DNA of 64,000 bases, from assembly GCA_040772505.1 (NCBI GenBank), contig JAXGYA010000007.1:1-64000 (forward strand), given 5' to 3'. Under the pieces are notes generated by a model. The model was not told the origin of the DNA. It was given only the letters and a program-made list of their open reading frames with translations, and did no database searches. A program made the position numbers and the translations under genes. The DNA is from Mariniphaga sp040772505. Lineage in GTDB: Bacteria; Bacteroidota; Bacteroidia; Bacteroidales; Prolixibacteraceae. Below, piece by piece: positions 31,915 to 41,500 of the stretch (the first letter of the stretch is position 1; the number at the start of each line of letters is the position of its first letter).

Positions 31915-33384
31915 CTAAGAAACGCTTAGCTGGCTCTCAGATTCTGCTTTCACCTTCACGCCCGTTGTTCCGCCCTGCGACAGGGTAACGTCAACCGGAG
32001 CATTGGTCTGCCATGCGCCATTTGTAAAGTCGGGCACATCAATGGAGTTGGAACGGTTGGCCACCGACCATTCACTCAGCGGGCCAATCACACTCCACAG
32101 TGCTGCATCGTAAACATCCTGGTCCAGAGGAATACCATTGCGCAAACAGTCAATCAGACGCCAGTCCATCATAAAATCCATGCCGCCATGTCCGCCAATC
32201 TTTTTTGCCATCTCTCCCACCAGTTTCACTATTGGCGGAGTGTATTGCTCTTCCAGAACTTTCATCTCATCAGCATCGAAAAAGCTGTGTCCCTTAGCAA
32301 TTTTCCCGGGCAGCGGATATTTTCTTGCAAAACCTTCGGTGCCGCTCACCAGATGAATGCGTGAATAGGGACGCGGGCTGGTCACATCATGCTGAATCAT
32401 AATAGTTTTGCCTTTATGGGTACGAATCAGGGTGGAATTCATGTTTCCCCTGTAACTGTCGGTGGCAAACTGCTCAAAAAATCCATCTTCGGCAGCCAGT
32501 TCTGCTGCTCTTTTACCCATTTGAAAGTCATTGGTTGACATGGATGTGAGGTAATCCATTTTGTCACCGCGATTTACATTCAGAATCTGACAAACCGGAC
32601 CTAAGCCGTGAGTAGGGTAAAGGTCTCCGTTGCGGGTCATGTTTTCCCGAAGGCGCCACATATCCGAATAGGAATCTTTTCCAAAATTACTGTTGAGCAG
32701 ATCGTGAATATAAGCTCCTTCCACATGCACTATTTCTCCAAAAAAGCCTTGCCTTGCCATATTTAGGGTAAGCAGTTCAAAAAAGTCATAACAGCAATTT
32801 TCAAGCATCATGCAGTGCTTTTTTGTCCGCTCTGATGTTTCAACCAGCTGCCAGGCTTCATCTACGGTAACTGCTGCCGGAACTTCTGTTGCTGCATGTT
32901 TTCCGTTTTCCATCGCATAAACGCACATAGGTGTGTGCAATTTCCATGGCGTACAAATATAAACCAGATCAATATCCGGGCTTTCACACAACTCTTTCCA
33001 TGCATCTTCGCTGCCGCTGTACTCTTTGGCTTTGGGCAACCCTTGTCTTTCAAGGATTTTTTGCCCGCGTGCAACTCCTGCCGGATTTTTATCACACAGT
33101 GCTACGATTTCTACGCCATCAATATTTGAAATTCGTGAAACAGCTCCCGGTCCACGACTTCCTAATCCGATAAAACCAACACGCACGGTTTCAATTTTGG
33201 GCGCCGCATAGCCGCTCATATTAAACTGCTGCGGATGCTTTGCTGAAGCAGCTTTCTTAATAACAGCCAATGCTGATTCTTCATTAACTCCTCCTTGCCG
33301 GGCACATGATGTTAAGCCGCCTGAAAGTACACCTGCTCCGGCAACTCCGGCAATTTGAAAAAATCTCCTTCTGTTTGTTTTCAT
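31915..33384 (-). CDS. GH109-like Gfo/Idh/MocA oxidoreductase, Tat-exported
   Basis: A 489-residue protein resembling GH109 alpha-N-acetylgalactosaminidases, which use tightly bound NAD+ for transient C3 oxidation. N-terminus: twin-arginine NRRRFFQIAG (residues 4-13), hydrophobic run, and Cys27 in GGLTSC, so a Tat-exported and possibly lipidated protein, consistent with folding around NAD in the cytoplasm. The Rossmann motif is VGFIGLGSRG. GH109-like blocks follow: YICTPWKLHTP, NGDLYPTHGLGP, the IQHDVTSPRPY strand and GGHGGMDFMMDWRLIDCL, then VPDFTNGAW at the end. Alternatively it only oxidises its substrate and the adjacent DUF1080 protein cleaves it. The linkage and sugar are unknown. Confidence 0.85.
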   Translation of the reverse strand: MKTNRRRFFQIAGVAGAGVLSGGLTSCARQGGVNEESALAVIKKAASAKHPQQFNMSGYAAPKIETVRVGFIGLGSRGPGAVSRISNIDGVEIVALCDKNPAGVARGQKILERQGLPKAKEYSGSEDAWKELCESPDIDLVYICTPWKLHTPMCVYAMENGKHAATEVPAAVTVDEAWQLVETSERTKKHCMMLENCCYDFFELLTLNMARQGFFGEIVHVEGAYIHDLLNSNFGKDSYSDMWRLRENMTRNGDLYPTHGLGPVCQILNVNRGDKMDYLTSMSTNDFQMGKRAAELAAEDGFFEQFATDSYRGNMNSTLIRTHKGKTIMIQHDVTSPRPYSRIHLVSGTEGFARKYPLPGKIAKGHSFFDADEMKVLEEQYTPPIVKLVGEMAKKIGGHGGMDFMMDWRLIDCLRNGIPLDQDVYDAALWSVIGPLSEWSVANRSNSIDVPDFTNGAWQTNAPVDVTLSQGGTTGVKVKAESESQLSVS

Positions 33385-33565
33385 TTTAAATATGGATTAT
33401 GATTTTAATTTTTTAAAGAAGTACTATATCTTAAGTTGAAAAGTTTAAAAATATAAATTAATCAGGTAATCTCCATTTTTTTTGGAAAAAATTTTTGTGT
33501 TCACTTTTTTATCTATCTTAGTTCTCAAAAACCGGAGCCAAAATGTTCCGCTAAACTTTACAGCA

Positions 33566-34876
33566 ATGAAAAAACTTTTCTCATTTATTTTTATCTCTTT
33601 TTCTGTTCTATTGCTTTCAGCACAGGATGAAGTTACCAAAACAGGCTGGAATTTCGGCGCATTGCCCACTATTACTTTTGATACCGACTTAGGTTTTCAG
33701 TACGGTGCACTGGTTAATCTCTACAACTACGGCGATGGAAGCCGCTATCCGAATTACAATCACTCGCTTTATTTTGAAGTGTCACGCTTTACCAAAGGAA
33801 GCGGGATTAACCGGTTTTACTACGATTCAGACCAGTTGATTAAAGGATTGCAAACTTCACTCGATATAAGTTATCTTTCTGATCAGGCTTATGATTTTTA
33901 CGGTTTCAACGGTTTTGATGCAGTGATTAACAAAAATTGGTTTGATGATACAAGCAATGATTATATCACCCGGATGTTCTATAAATACGACCGCAACATG
34001 TTTCGGTTTAAAGTTGATTTACAAGGAAAATTATCCGGTGAAAAACTCAAATGGGCTACGGGAGTAAATCTGCTGAACTTCAAGCTGAGCCCGGTAAATC
34101 TGGAAAAGCTGAACAAAGGGAAAAAAGGGGATGATATTTTACCGTCTGTGGACGGACTTTTTGAGAAGTATCAGGAGTGGGGAATTATTTCTACCGAAGA
34201 AGCTGACGGGGGTTTTGTTCCGGAACTGAAAGCCGGGCTGGTTTTTGACACGCGGGACAACCGCCCCAATCCGATGAAAGGAATCTGGACTGAAGCCGTT
34301 CTGGTTGGTGCGCCCTCATTTTTGGGCGCCGAAAGCGGCTTCACAAAACTCAGCCTCACCCACCGCCAATATTTCACGCTCATTCCCAACGACTTATCTT
34401 TAGCATACAGAATGGCATACCAAACAACTTTATCCGGTCATGCCCCATTCTATTATCAAACTCAGGTTATTGTTTCCGAGCTGAAGGGGGCTGCATCCGA
34501 AGGGCTTGGTGGTGCCAAAACCATGCGCGGCATTCTCCGGAACCGGATTGTGGGAGATGGATTTTTTTTCGGAAACGTTGAAGCACGCTGGAAATTTGCA
34601 CGCTTTCAGTTTATAAACAATAACTTCTATTTAGGGCTGAACGGATTTATGGATTTTGGGCAGGTAACCAAAAAGATTGCCATTGAGCCGCATAGCGGGT
34701 TCACACCCGAGACAGACTTTTTTGAAAAAAATGCAGAAAAAATGCACATTTCCTACGGGGCAGGCTTGCGGATTGTCATGAACCAGAACTTTGTGATAGC
34801 TGTAGATTATGGTATGGCAGCCGACAAGCGCGACGGAGACTCCGGTCTTTACATTGGGTTAAACTATCTGTTTTAA
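33566..34876 (+). CDS. Outer-membrane beta-barrel protein (Omp85/surface-antigen C-domain-like)
   Basis: A 436-residue exported protein with a signal peptide (VLLLSA-QDE) followed by an all-beta sequence. Alternating aromatic strands, GAGLRI near residue 405, GLVFDTRDNRPNPMKGIW at about 225-245, and a final Phe (GLNYLF) are features of an Omp85-type barrel (bacterial surface antigen, TamA/BamA C-domain). There are no POTRA domains, so it is shorter than BamA; it is closer to the stand-alone barrel proteins common in Bacteroidota. RGILRNRIVGDGFFFGNVEARWKF resembles the lid-lock (L6) loop region. Its cargo is unknown. Frame open 28 codons further upstream, but ATG 33566 gives the signal peptide. 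Confidence 0.7.
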   Translation: MKKLFSFIFISFSVLLLSAQDEVTKTGWNFGALPTITFDTDLGFQYGALVNLYNYGDGSRYPNYNHSLYFEVSRFTKGSGINRFYYDSDQLIKGLQTSLDISYLSDQAYDFYGFNGFDAVINKNWFDDTSNDYITRMFYKYDRNMFRFKVDLQGKLSGEKLKWATGVNLLNFKLSPVNLEKLNKGKKGDDILPSVDGLFEKYQEWGIISTEEADGGFVPELKAGLVFDTRDNRPNPMKGIWTEAVLVGAPSFLGAESGFTKLSLTHRQYFTLIPNDLSLAYRMAYQTTLSGHAPFYYQTQVIVSELKGAASEGLGGAKTMRGILRNRIVGDGFFFGNVEARWKFARFQFINNNFYLGLNGFMDFGQVTKKIAIEPHSGFTPETDFFEKNAEKMHISYGAGLRIVMNQNFVIAVDYGMAADKRDGDSGLYIGLNYLF

Positions 34877-34884
34877 GCTAACTG

Positions 34885-36840
34885 TCAGACTGTTACAAAC
34901 TGTGCAATATTACGATTAATTTCTATCCGGTTGAACAGGGAGCGCACTACTTTGTTGTAAAGTTCATCTTTCAACACCTGATCCTCAACTCCGGCATCAA
35001 TATTCGGATTGTCATTGATTTCAATGACAAACACCTCACCATTCACAATTTTCAGGTCAACGCCATAAAGTCCGTCACCAATGAGCGAAGCCGCTTTCAC
35101 TGCGGTTTTTATTACTGCCGGCGGAACTTCATCTAATGCTACGGTTTCCACTTTTCCCCAATTGTTGCTGTTACCACTTTTCCAGTCGTAAATCTGCCAA
35201 TGCCCCTTGACCATATAATATTTGCATGCGAAAAGCGCCGCCTGGTCAAGCACACCAATCCGCCAGTCGTATTGTGACGGCATAAACTCCTGAACAATCA
35301 CCAAATCAGACAATTTGAACAATTTCTCCAGCGAATTTTCAAGCTCTTCAGTAGTGTCCACCTTTTCAACACCTAAAGAAAAAGCGCTGTCGGGCTGCTT
35401 GAGTACCATTGGAAAATTGAGGTGTGAGATTTGAAGTTTACGGTAGTTGGACTTGGATAAAACAACAGTTTCGGGAGTTTTAATCCTGTTTTGCTTCAGC
35501 CGTTCATTTTGGAAAATTTTATTAGAGCAGCGCAAAATCGACCACGGATCATCAATTACCACCAACCCATCGGCATATGCTGCACGCGAAAAGTGATAGG
35601 TGTGATTGTTGACACTTGTGGTTTCGCGAATAAAAAGAGCATCATACTCGGAGAGCTGACTGAAATCGTCTTTTGTAATAAACTCTGTGGAAAAACCAAT
35701 CTTTTCTGCTGCTTTTTTGAAATTCTGCAAAGCATCGGGGCAGGATGGCGAGTTTTCCTCCTTTGGATTGATCAAAATTGCCAGATCATACTTGTAGTTT
35801 TTGAACCGGGGTCTTGTGAATCTCTTTTTTGAAAAATAATCTCTTGCAAATTCTTGAACTTTTTCCAAATCTTCCGGCATCACCTTCCTGAGGCTTAGCG
35901 GAGTAACTTTCTGAATCAGCCACTTTTCTGTTTTCACAAAATCAATTTGCAGCATGGGCGCTTCAAACAAATGGTAGAGCTTTTGGGCAAGATACATATA
36001 CTTAGGATTCACCGATTTGCCGAAATAAACTGAAATACTCACCTTGTTTCCATCAACATGCTTCAACGTTTTCTGAATATCATCATCAATATAACTGGAA
36101 AGAGAACGCACCAGCGACTGGCGGCTGAAATCGCGCAATGTTGTTACATTGGGAATCACACGATGGTCGCGGGCAGAAGCTAAAAGAGATACATAGTATC
36201 CCATTTTCTGATATTGATAGGAGTTGCTCAGATTAAAAATCCGCACATTTTTTAAAGACTGAAATTCCGGGTCGGTAATATATTGGCGAGACGACGCAAC
36301 CCTGACTCCCTCAATATCAAGACCCCAGCTTTTTGGATTTCTCACAATGATGATGTTCGTAATGCTCTGCTTATCGCCGGGTTCATCAACATGCAAAACC
36401 ATTCGTAATCCATGTTCGCCATTTTTATAGTAGTCCGGCAGTTCATCTGTGATACTAAACCCTGCCTTAGTGTAAAAGCGGATTAACTTCTCATCCGATT
36501 TCAAAGCCTCAAGAGAAATGCGGATAATTTTTCTGGAACGTGCAAAATTCAGAATATATTCCAGCAATTGATTGCCTATTCCTTTTCCCTGATATTGAGG
36601 AATAACTGCTATGGAAAAAATCCGTAATGTCTTGGCATATACATATAAAGTAGCTGAGCCTACAGCAATTTTTCCTCTTCCGTTTTGAATTTCTGCAATA
36701 ACGACTTTTTGCAGCGGACTTGTCATGCTATAGCGGATAGCGCGGCGGGTGCTCTGTTGAAAATCCGGGAAACAGCTTTTTTCAAGCCCCTCAAGAAAAT
36801 CCAAATCCCCTGTTTCTGATTCCCTGACTCTAATCTTCAT
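34885..36840 (-). CDS. GNAT / RLAN / RimK-like ATP-grasp fusion protein
   Basis: A 651-residue three-part protein. Residues 1-150 are a GNAT acetyltransferase (FSIAVIPQYQGKGIGNQLL is the acetyl-CoA motif, then a typical FYTKAGF end). About 165-330 matches the RLAN domain found before RimK-like ligases (RNPKSWGLDIEGVRVASSRQY, then LRDFSRQSLVRSLSSYIDDD). About 355-640 is an ATP-grasp ligase with PMVLKQPDSAFSLG, VQEFMPSQYDWRIGVLD and the metal-binding VIEINDNPN. Such fusions are predicted amidoligases that join amino acids to a peptide or small molecule. The secreted C69 peptidase lies 3 bases upstream on the same strand. Substrates unknown; N-acetylation of the product by the GNAT part is a reasonable guess. 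Confidence 0.8.
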   Translation of the reverse strand: MKIRVRESETGDLDFLEGLEKSCFPDFQQSTRRAIRYSMTSPLQKVVIAEIQNGRGKIAVGSATLYVYAKTLRIFSIAVIPQYQGKGIGNQLLEYILNFARSRKIIRISLEALKSDEKLIRFYTKAGFSITDELPDYYKNGEHGLRMVLHVDEPGDKQSITNIIIVRNPKSWGLDIEGVRVASSRQYITDPEFQSLKNVRIFNLSNSYQYQKMGYYVSLLASARDHRVIPNVTTLRDFSRQSLVRSLSSYIDDDIQKTLKHVDGNKVSISVYFGKSVNPKYMYLAQKLYHLFEAPMLQIDFVKTEKWLIQKVTPLSLRKVMPEDLEKVQEFARDYFSKKRFTRPRFKNYKYDLAILINPKEENSPSCPDALQNFKKAAEKIGFSTEFITKDDFSQLSEYDALFIRETTSVNNHTYHFSRAAYADGLVVIDDPWSILRCSNKIFQNERLKQNRIKTPETVVLSKSNYRKLQISHLNFPMVLKQPDSAFSLGVEKVDTTEELENSLEKLFKLSDLVIVQEFMPSQYDWRIGVLDQAALFACKYYMVKGHWQIYDWKSGNSNNWGKVETVALDEVPPAVIKTAVKAASLIGDGLYGVDLKIVNGEVFVIEINDNPNIDAGVEDQVLKDELYNKVVRSLFNRIEINRNIAQFVTV

Positions 36841-36843
36841 AGA

Positions 36844-38526
36844 TTATTCAATAACTTTAAAATGGTCTCCTGTCTGCTCAACAAGCGACTTGTACCACCA
36901 TTCCGGGTATTCCGGGAAATGCGGATAGGGAGGCACACCGGTTTCAGTGCGTTCAAACTTTCCCTCTTTTTCACGTTTAATATTTCCATCTAAGAACTTA
37001 ACAAACAAATATTCCCAAAGTTTTTCCCAGCGTTTAGTCACATGACCGGCTTCATTTACCGAATATTTGGTTAAGAATCTGCGTGCCTCTTCTGCCCCGC
37101 TTGAATTGTATAGTTTCCGGGCAGATTCATCAATAAGGGGAACAAATTCTTCAAAGCTGTCTTCCAACTCTTTCTGAACCGCCTGAATATCGTGAATCAT
37201 TTCATTATAACGCAAATATGCAAAGTTTGAAACCTTGTTGAATGTCCAGAAAGCGGATGTCGGACTGTAGGTGAGCAAGTCGCCGTTCCCTTCGGCAAAA
37301 CATTCGGGAATTTCAGTTATACCGCAATACATTGGCACATAGCAGGTAACGTACGTGTCATCGACGCCAAACCAGAGAATTCCGCCAACCGGGTCGGGAA
37401 GCCAGTTGCGGCTCTGGCTCACAAAAGAAAAGCCTGTCTGCCGGGTAGAAATAGGTCTTTCATTACAATATTCCACAGAATCCACCTGCCAGGTCAATTT
37501 TCCGAAACGGTAGGGCAGTTCAAAGGGACCTGCACCAAAACCTTTTGTCATATCCAGTTCAGTGCCCTCATAATGATCGCGCATCATATTCTGCACATCG
37601 CGGACGCTCAGTTTTTTGTCGGGCTTCACCCACAAAGGCATCCGGTTGGTGGCAAAATTTGTTTTTTCATCATGCTGAATAAATCCTTTTGCATAATCAA
37701 TATATTTCTCCATTCCCGATGCTACCTTATTGAAACCTGACCAAACGCGCGCTTCGCAAAAACGTGCCCCGCCAAAATCAACCGGTGCATACACATCTGA
37801 AAAACTGAACTCTTCATCTTTGCCGCTGAACCATCCTTTTTTTCTTGCAAAGGAGATGACATCGGGAGTATAGATGCAGTTTTCCGGGTCATTTTTCGGG
37901 AAAGTCGTAATGCGTGCCTGATTGGCATGCCCGCTAATGTAACCTTCGGGAATTTTGAGCGCCACCCAAACAGCACCTTTCTCATCTTCTCCTTTACCGA
38001 TCAGCTCCATAATCCAAACTTCGTTGGGATCAGCAATGGAAAATGATTCCCCAGAGCTGCAATAACCGTATTTCTCAACCAGATTACCTATAACCTGAAT
38101 GGCTTCACGAGCAGTTTTTGCCCGTTGCAATGTGACATAAATCAGACTTCCGTAGTCCATGATTGCACCCGTTTGCTTTGCAAGTTCTTCCCTGCCACCA
38201 AAAGTGGTTTCGCCAATTGCAAGCTGAAATTCATTCATGTTTCCGACAACACTGTAAGTGTGACGCGGTTGTGGAATTTTCCCAAGGTACCTGCCCGAAT
38301 CCCATTCATAAATATCGCGCATGGCGCCTTCAGGATAATCCTGAGCCGGCTGATAATAGAGTTCACCATATAAACTATGGGAGTCAGCAGAATAAGTAAT
38401 CATTGTTGAACCGTCAACCGATGCGCCCCTGGTTATTAAAAAATTTGTACAACCATTGGAAACCTGATGATTGAGCATCAACATTACCAGTGCCGGAATC
38501 ACGGCAAAAATTTTTGCTTTCTTCAT
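36844..38526 (-). CDS. Secreted C69-family (U34) dipeptidase-like protein
   Basis: A 560-residue protein with a signal peptide that ends just before Cys26 (NG-CTNFLITRGAS). In C69 (U34) peptidases this Cys becomes the N-terminal nucleophile after cleavage, as in other NTN hydrolases, so export and maturation appear to be one step. Family blocks follow: DGSTMITYSADSH, a PQPRHTYSVVGNMNEFQLAIGETTFGGR region (residues ~85-110), and the middle SGESFSIADPNEVWIMELIGKG. Lactobacillus PepD-type enzymes of this family cut dipeptides. The gene runs into the GNAT/RLAN/ATP-grasp gene with 3 bases between them, an arrangement that pairs a peptide-bond maker with a peptide-bond cutter. Substrate not deducible. 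Confidence 0.85.
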   Translation of the reverse strand: MKKAKIFAVIPALVMLMLNHQVSNGCTNFLITRGASVDGSTMITYSADSHSLYGELYYQPAQDYPEGAMRDIYEWDSGRYLGKIPQPRHTYSVVGNMNEFQLAIGETTFGGREELAKQTGAIMDYGSLIYVTLQRAKTAREAIQVIGNLVEKYGYCSSGESFSIADPNEVWIMELIGKGEDEKGAVWVALKIPEGYISGHANQARITTFPKNDPENCIYTPDVISFARKKGWFSGKDEEFSFSDVYAPVDFGGARFCEARVWSGFNKVASGMEKYIDYAKGFIQHDEKTNFATNRMPLWVKPDKKLSVRDVQNMMRDHYEGTELDMTKGFGAGPFELPYRFGKLTWQVDSVEYCNERPISTRQTGFSFVSQSRNWLPDPVGGILWFGVDDTYVTCYVPMYCGITEIPECFAEGNGDLLTYSPTSAFWTFNKVSNFAYLRYNEMIHDIQAVQKELEDSFEEFVPLIDESARKLYNSSGAEEARRFLTKYSVNEAGHVTKRWEKLWEYLFVKFLDGNIKREKEGKFERTETGVPPYPHFPEYPEWWYKSLVEQTGDHFKVIE

Positions 38527-38583
38527 TTTTATAAATTCTGTAAAAAACCTGTGAAATATTCAAATTTCAACAAAGGTAATATC

Positions 38584-41500
38584 TTATTCCTGAATCTGCT
38601 TTGCAATCCAGTTATGCGCATTTACAAACGCCTGAATCCAGGGAGAAAGTTCATCGTCCCTTCTTTCTGCCGGATAATTTGCCCATTGCCACGGTGCAAA
38701 ACCCCTTTCAGGATGCACCATCATTGCCAGATGGCGACCATCAGCGGAGCATACCGCAGCAGCAGAAAAATCTGAACCGCCGGGATTTGCGGGATATTCA
38801 GCATGGCTATATTTTACAGGAATTTCATACTCCTGCTCGTTCAACGGAAAATTAAACTTCCCTTCGCCATAAGCTATCCATCCACCCAACTTCATACCCG
38901 ACATGTTTTTCAGCATCACCGACTGGTTATCAAGAATGTCCACGTTCAGAAATGCAGATTCAAATTTCCATGAATCATTTCTACTCATTTTGGGCTGAGC
39001 GCTGTGTTCGGGATAAATCAGGTTCAGTTCCATCATCAACTGGCAGCCATTACCGACACCGAAGCTCAGCGTATCTTTTCTCCTATAAAAATTCTCAAGG
39101 GCAATCCGTGCCTTTTCGTTGTACCGGAATGCTCCCGCCCAACCTCTGGCAGCGCCAAGTACATCAGAATTGGTTGATCCTCCGACAAAAACAATCATAT
39201 TCACATCTTCAAGGGTTTCACGCCCCGAAATCAGGTCGGTCATGTGAACATCCCTAACTCCCATGCCGGCTAAATAGAGAGCAAAAGCCATTTCACGATC
39301 ACCGTTACTTCCTTTTTCACGAACAATTGCTGCTTTTATTCCGGAAAATTTTCGCTGTTCAGGGTCAATACCATAATCAGCAGCCTTCCCGGAAAAATTG
39401 CCGAAATCGTAATCCAGTCCAAATTTTTTATAGCTATTGTAGCGTTGCAATGCAAGCCCTTCATCATTTTGCTTTCGTTCAAAAAGATATGAAGTTTTGA
39501 ACCACAAATCCCTCAAGGAATCAATATCGAAATCAACCGTTTTTTCAAAGTTTTTAATGAACACTTTCCGTTCAGCAGCAGGGAAACCAAGCGAAACGTA
39601 TTCAACACCGTTTTCATTTAACTGTTTTTTAACCTTATCATTATCGGCACACTGGATAACAATTCCGGGATTTTCACTGAATAGTACCTTCATAAGCTCT
39701 TTTTCGCCAATACCGGTAAGGTCGGCTTTCAGTCCGCCATTTTTGTTGCTGAAACACATTTCAAGCAAAGTAACAATCAGACCTCCGGAGCCAATATCGT
39801 GGCCTGCAAGAATCATTTCCTGCTTGATGAGCTCCTGAACTGCATTAAATGCCTTCACAAATTTTTCGGTGTCTGCAACTGTTGGAGCGAATTTTCCAAC
39901 CCGGTTCAGCGATTGGGCAAGCGCACTTCCTCCAAGCGCTCTTTCGGAGAATGAAAAATCAATAAATAGTATCTCTTTCGAATCATCATTTACCAAAACG
40001 GGCTCCACAACTCTGCGAACATCTGAAACTTCGCCTGAAGCTGAAATAATCACCGTTCCGGGAGCATAAACCACGTCGTCTTTATATTTCTGGGTCATTG
40101 ACAGTGAATCTTTCCCTGTGGGAATATTGATTCCCAAAGCAGATGCAAAATCACTTGCCGCTTTCACGGCATGATATAGACGCACATTTTCACCGGGATT
40201 TTTTGCCGGCCACATCCAGTTTGCGCTCAGAGACACACTTCTGATTTTATCTGTCAGCGGTGCCCAAATGATATTTGTCAGCGCTTCGGCAATAGCCAAC
40301 ACCGATCCTTTTTGGGAATCAATCAGTGCAGCTACCGGCGCATGACCGATGGATGCGGCAACTCCAGCCTCCCCCTTATAATCCAGCGCCATCACTCCGA
40401 CATTGTTCAAAGGCAGCTGCAACTCGCCGGCACACTGCTGTTTGGCAACAAGTCCGCTTGCCGAGCGGTCAACTTTGTTGGTTATCCAGTCTTTGCAAGC
40501 CACAGATTCAAGCTGCAGGACAACCTCCAGAAGGAATTCCGGGTTTTCCTGAGAATAATCCAAATCAGCGAAATCAGTTTTAAAAGTAGTGTCTTCCAAA
40601 ACTGTTTTTGGCGTGCTGCCAAACATATATCCCAATTGCCAGTCAATGGGCTTTTCTCCGGTTTCTGAGTTTTCAAAAGTGAACTGCATATCGCCTGTAG
40701 CTTCTCCGATTTCATAAATTGGAGCGCGTTCGCGCTCTGCAACTCTATTAAGCAATTCCATGTCCGCAGGTTTTACCACCAGACCCATTCGCTCCTGCGA
40801 CTCATTCCCGATAACTTCTTTTTGCGACAACGTGGGGTCGCCAACGGGCAGCTTCGCAGTATCAATCTTTCCGCCGGTGGATTCAACCAGCTCTGAAAGA
40901 CAATTTAAATGCCCGCCTGCCCCGTGATCGTGAATGGAGATTATCGGGTTTTCATTTGATTCGGTCAGCGCACGAATGGCGTTGAACACCCGCTTTTGCA
41001 ATTCGGGATTGGCACGCTGCACTGCGTTCAATTCAACGTGGTCTTCAAATTCTCCGGTTGCCACCGAGGAGACGGCTCCGCCGCCCATCCCGATACGGTA
41101 GTTGTCTCCGCCAAGCATCACAATTTTATCGCCTTTTTCAGGCGTACCTTTCAAACTGTAATTTTTATTGGTGAAGCCGATGCCGCCACCCTGCATAATT
41201 ACTTTATCGTAACCATATTTTTTGAAGTTTTCAAAATGCTCAAAAGTAAGCAGGGAGCCGGTTATGAGCGGTTGTCCGAACTTATTTCCAAAATTGGCAG
41301 CACCATCGGATGCTTTAATCAATATCTCCTCAGGCGACTGATAGAGCCAGTCGCGCGCTTCTGTTGCCTGCTCCCAGGAGCGTCCAGGCTCCATGCGTGG
41401 ATACGACGTCATGTAAACAGCCATTCCGGCAATTGGAATACTTCCCTTTCCACCTGCCATTCGGTCGCGTATTTCTCCCCCGCTGCCGGTGGAAGCACCG

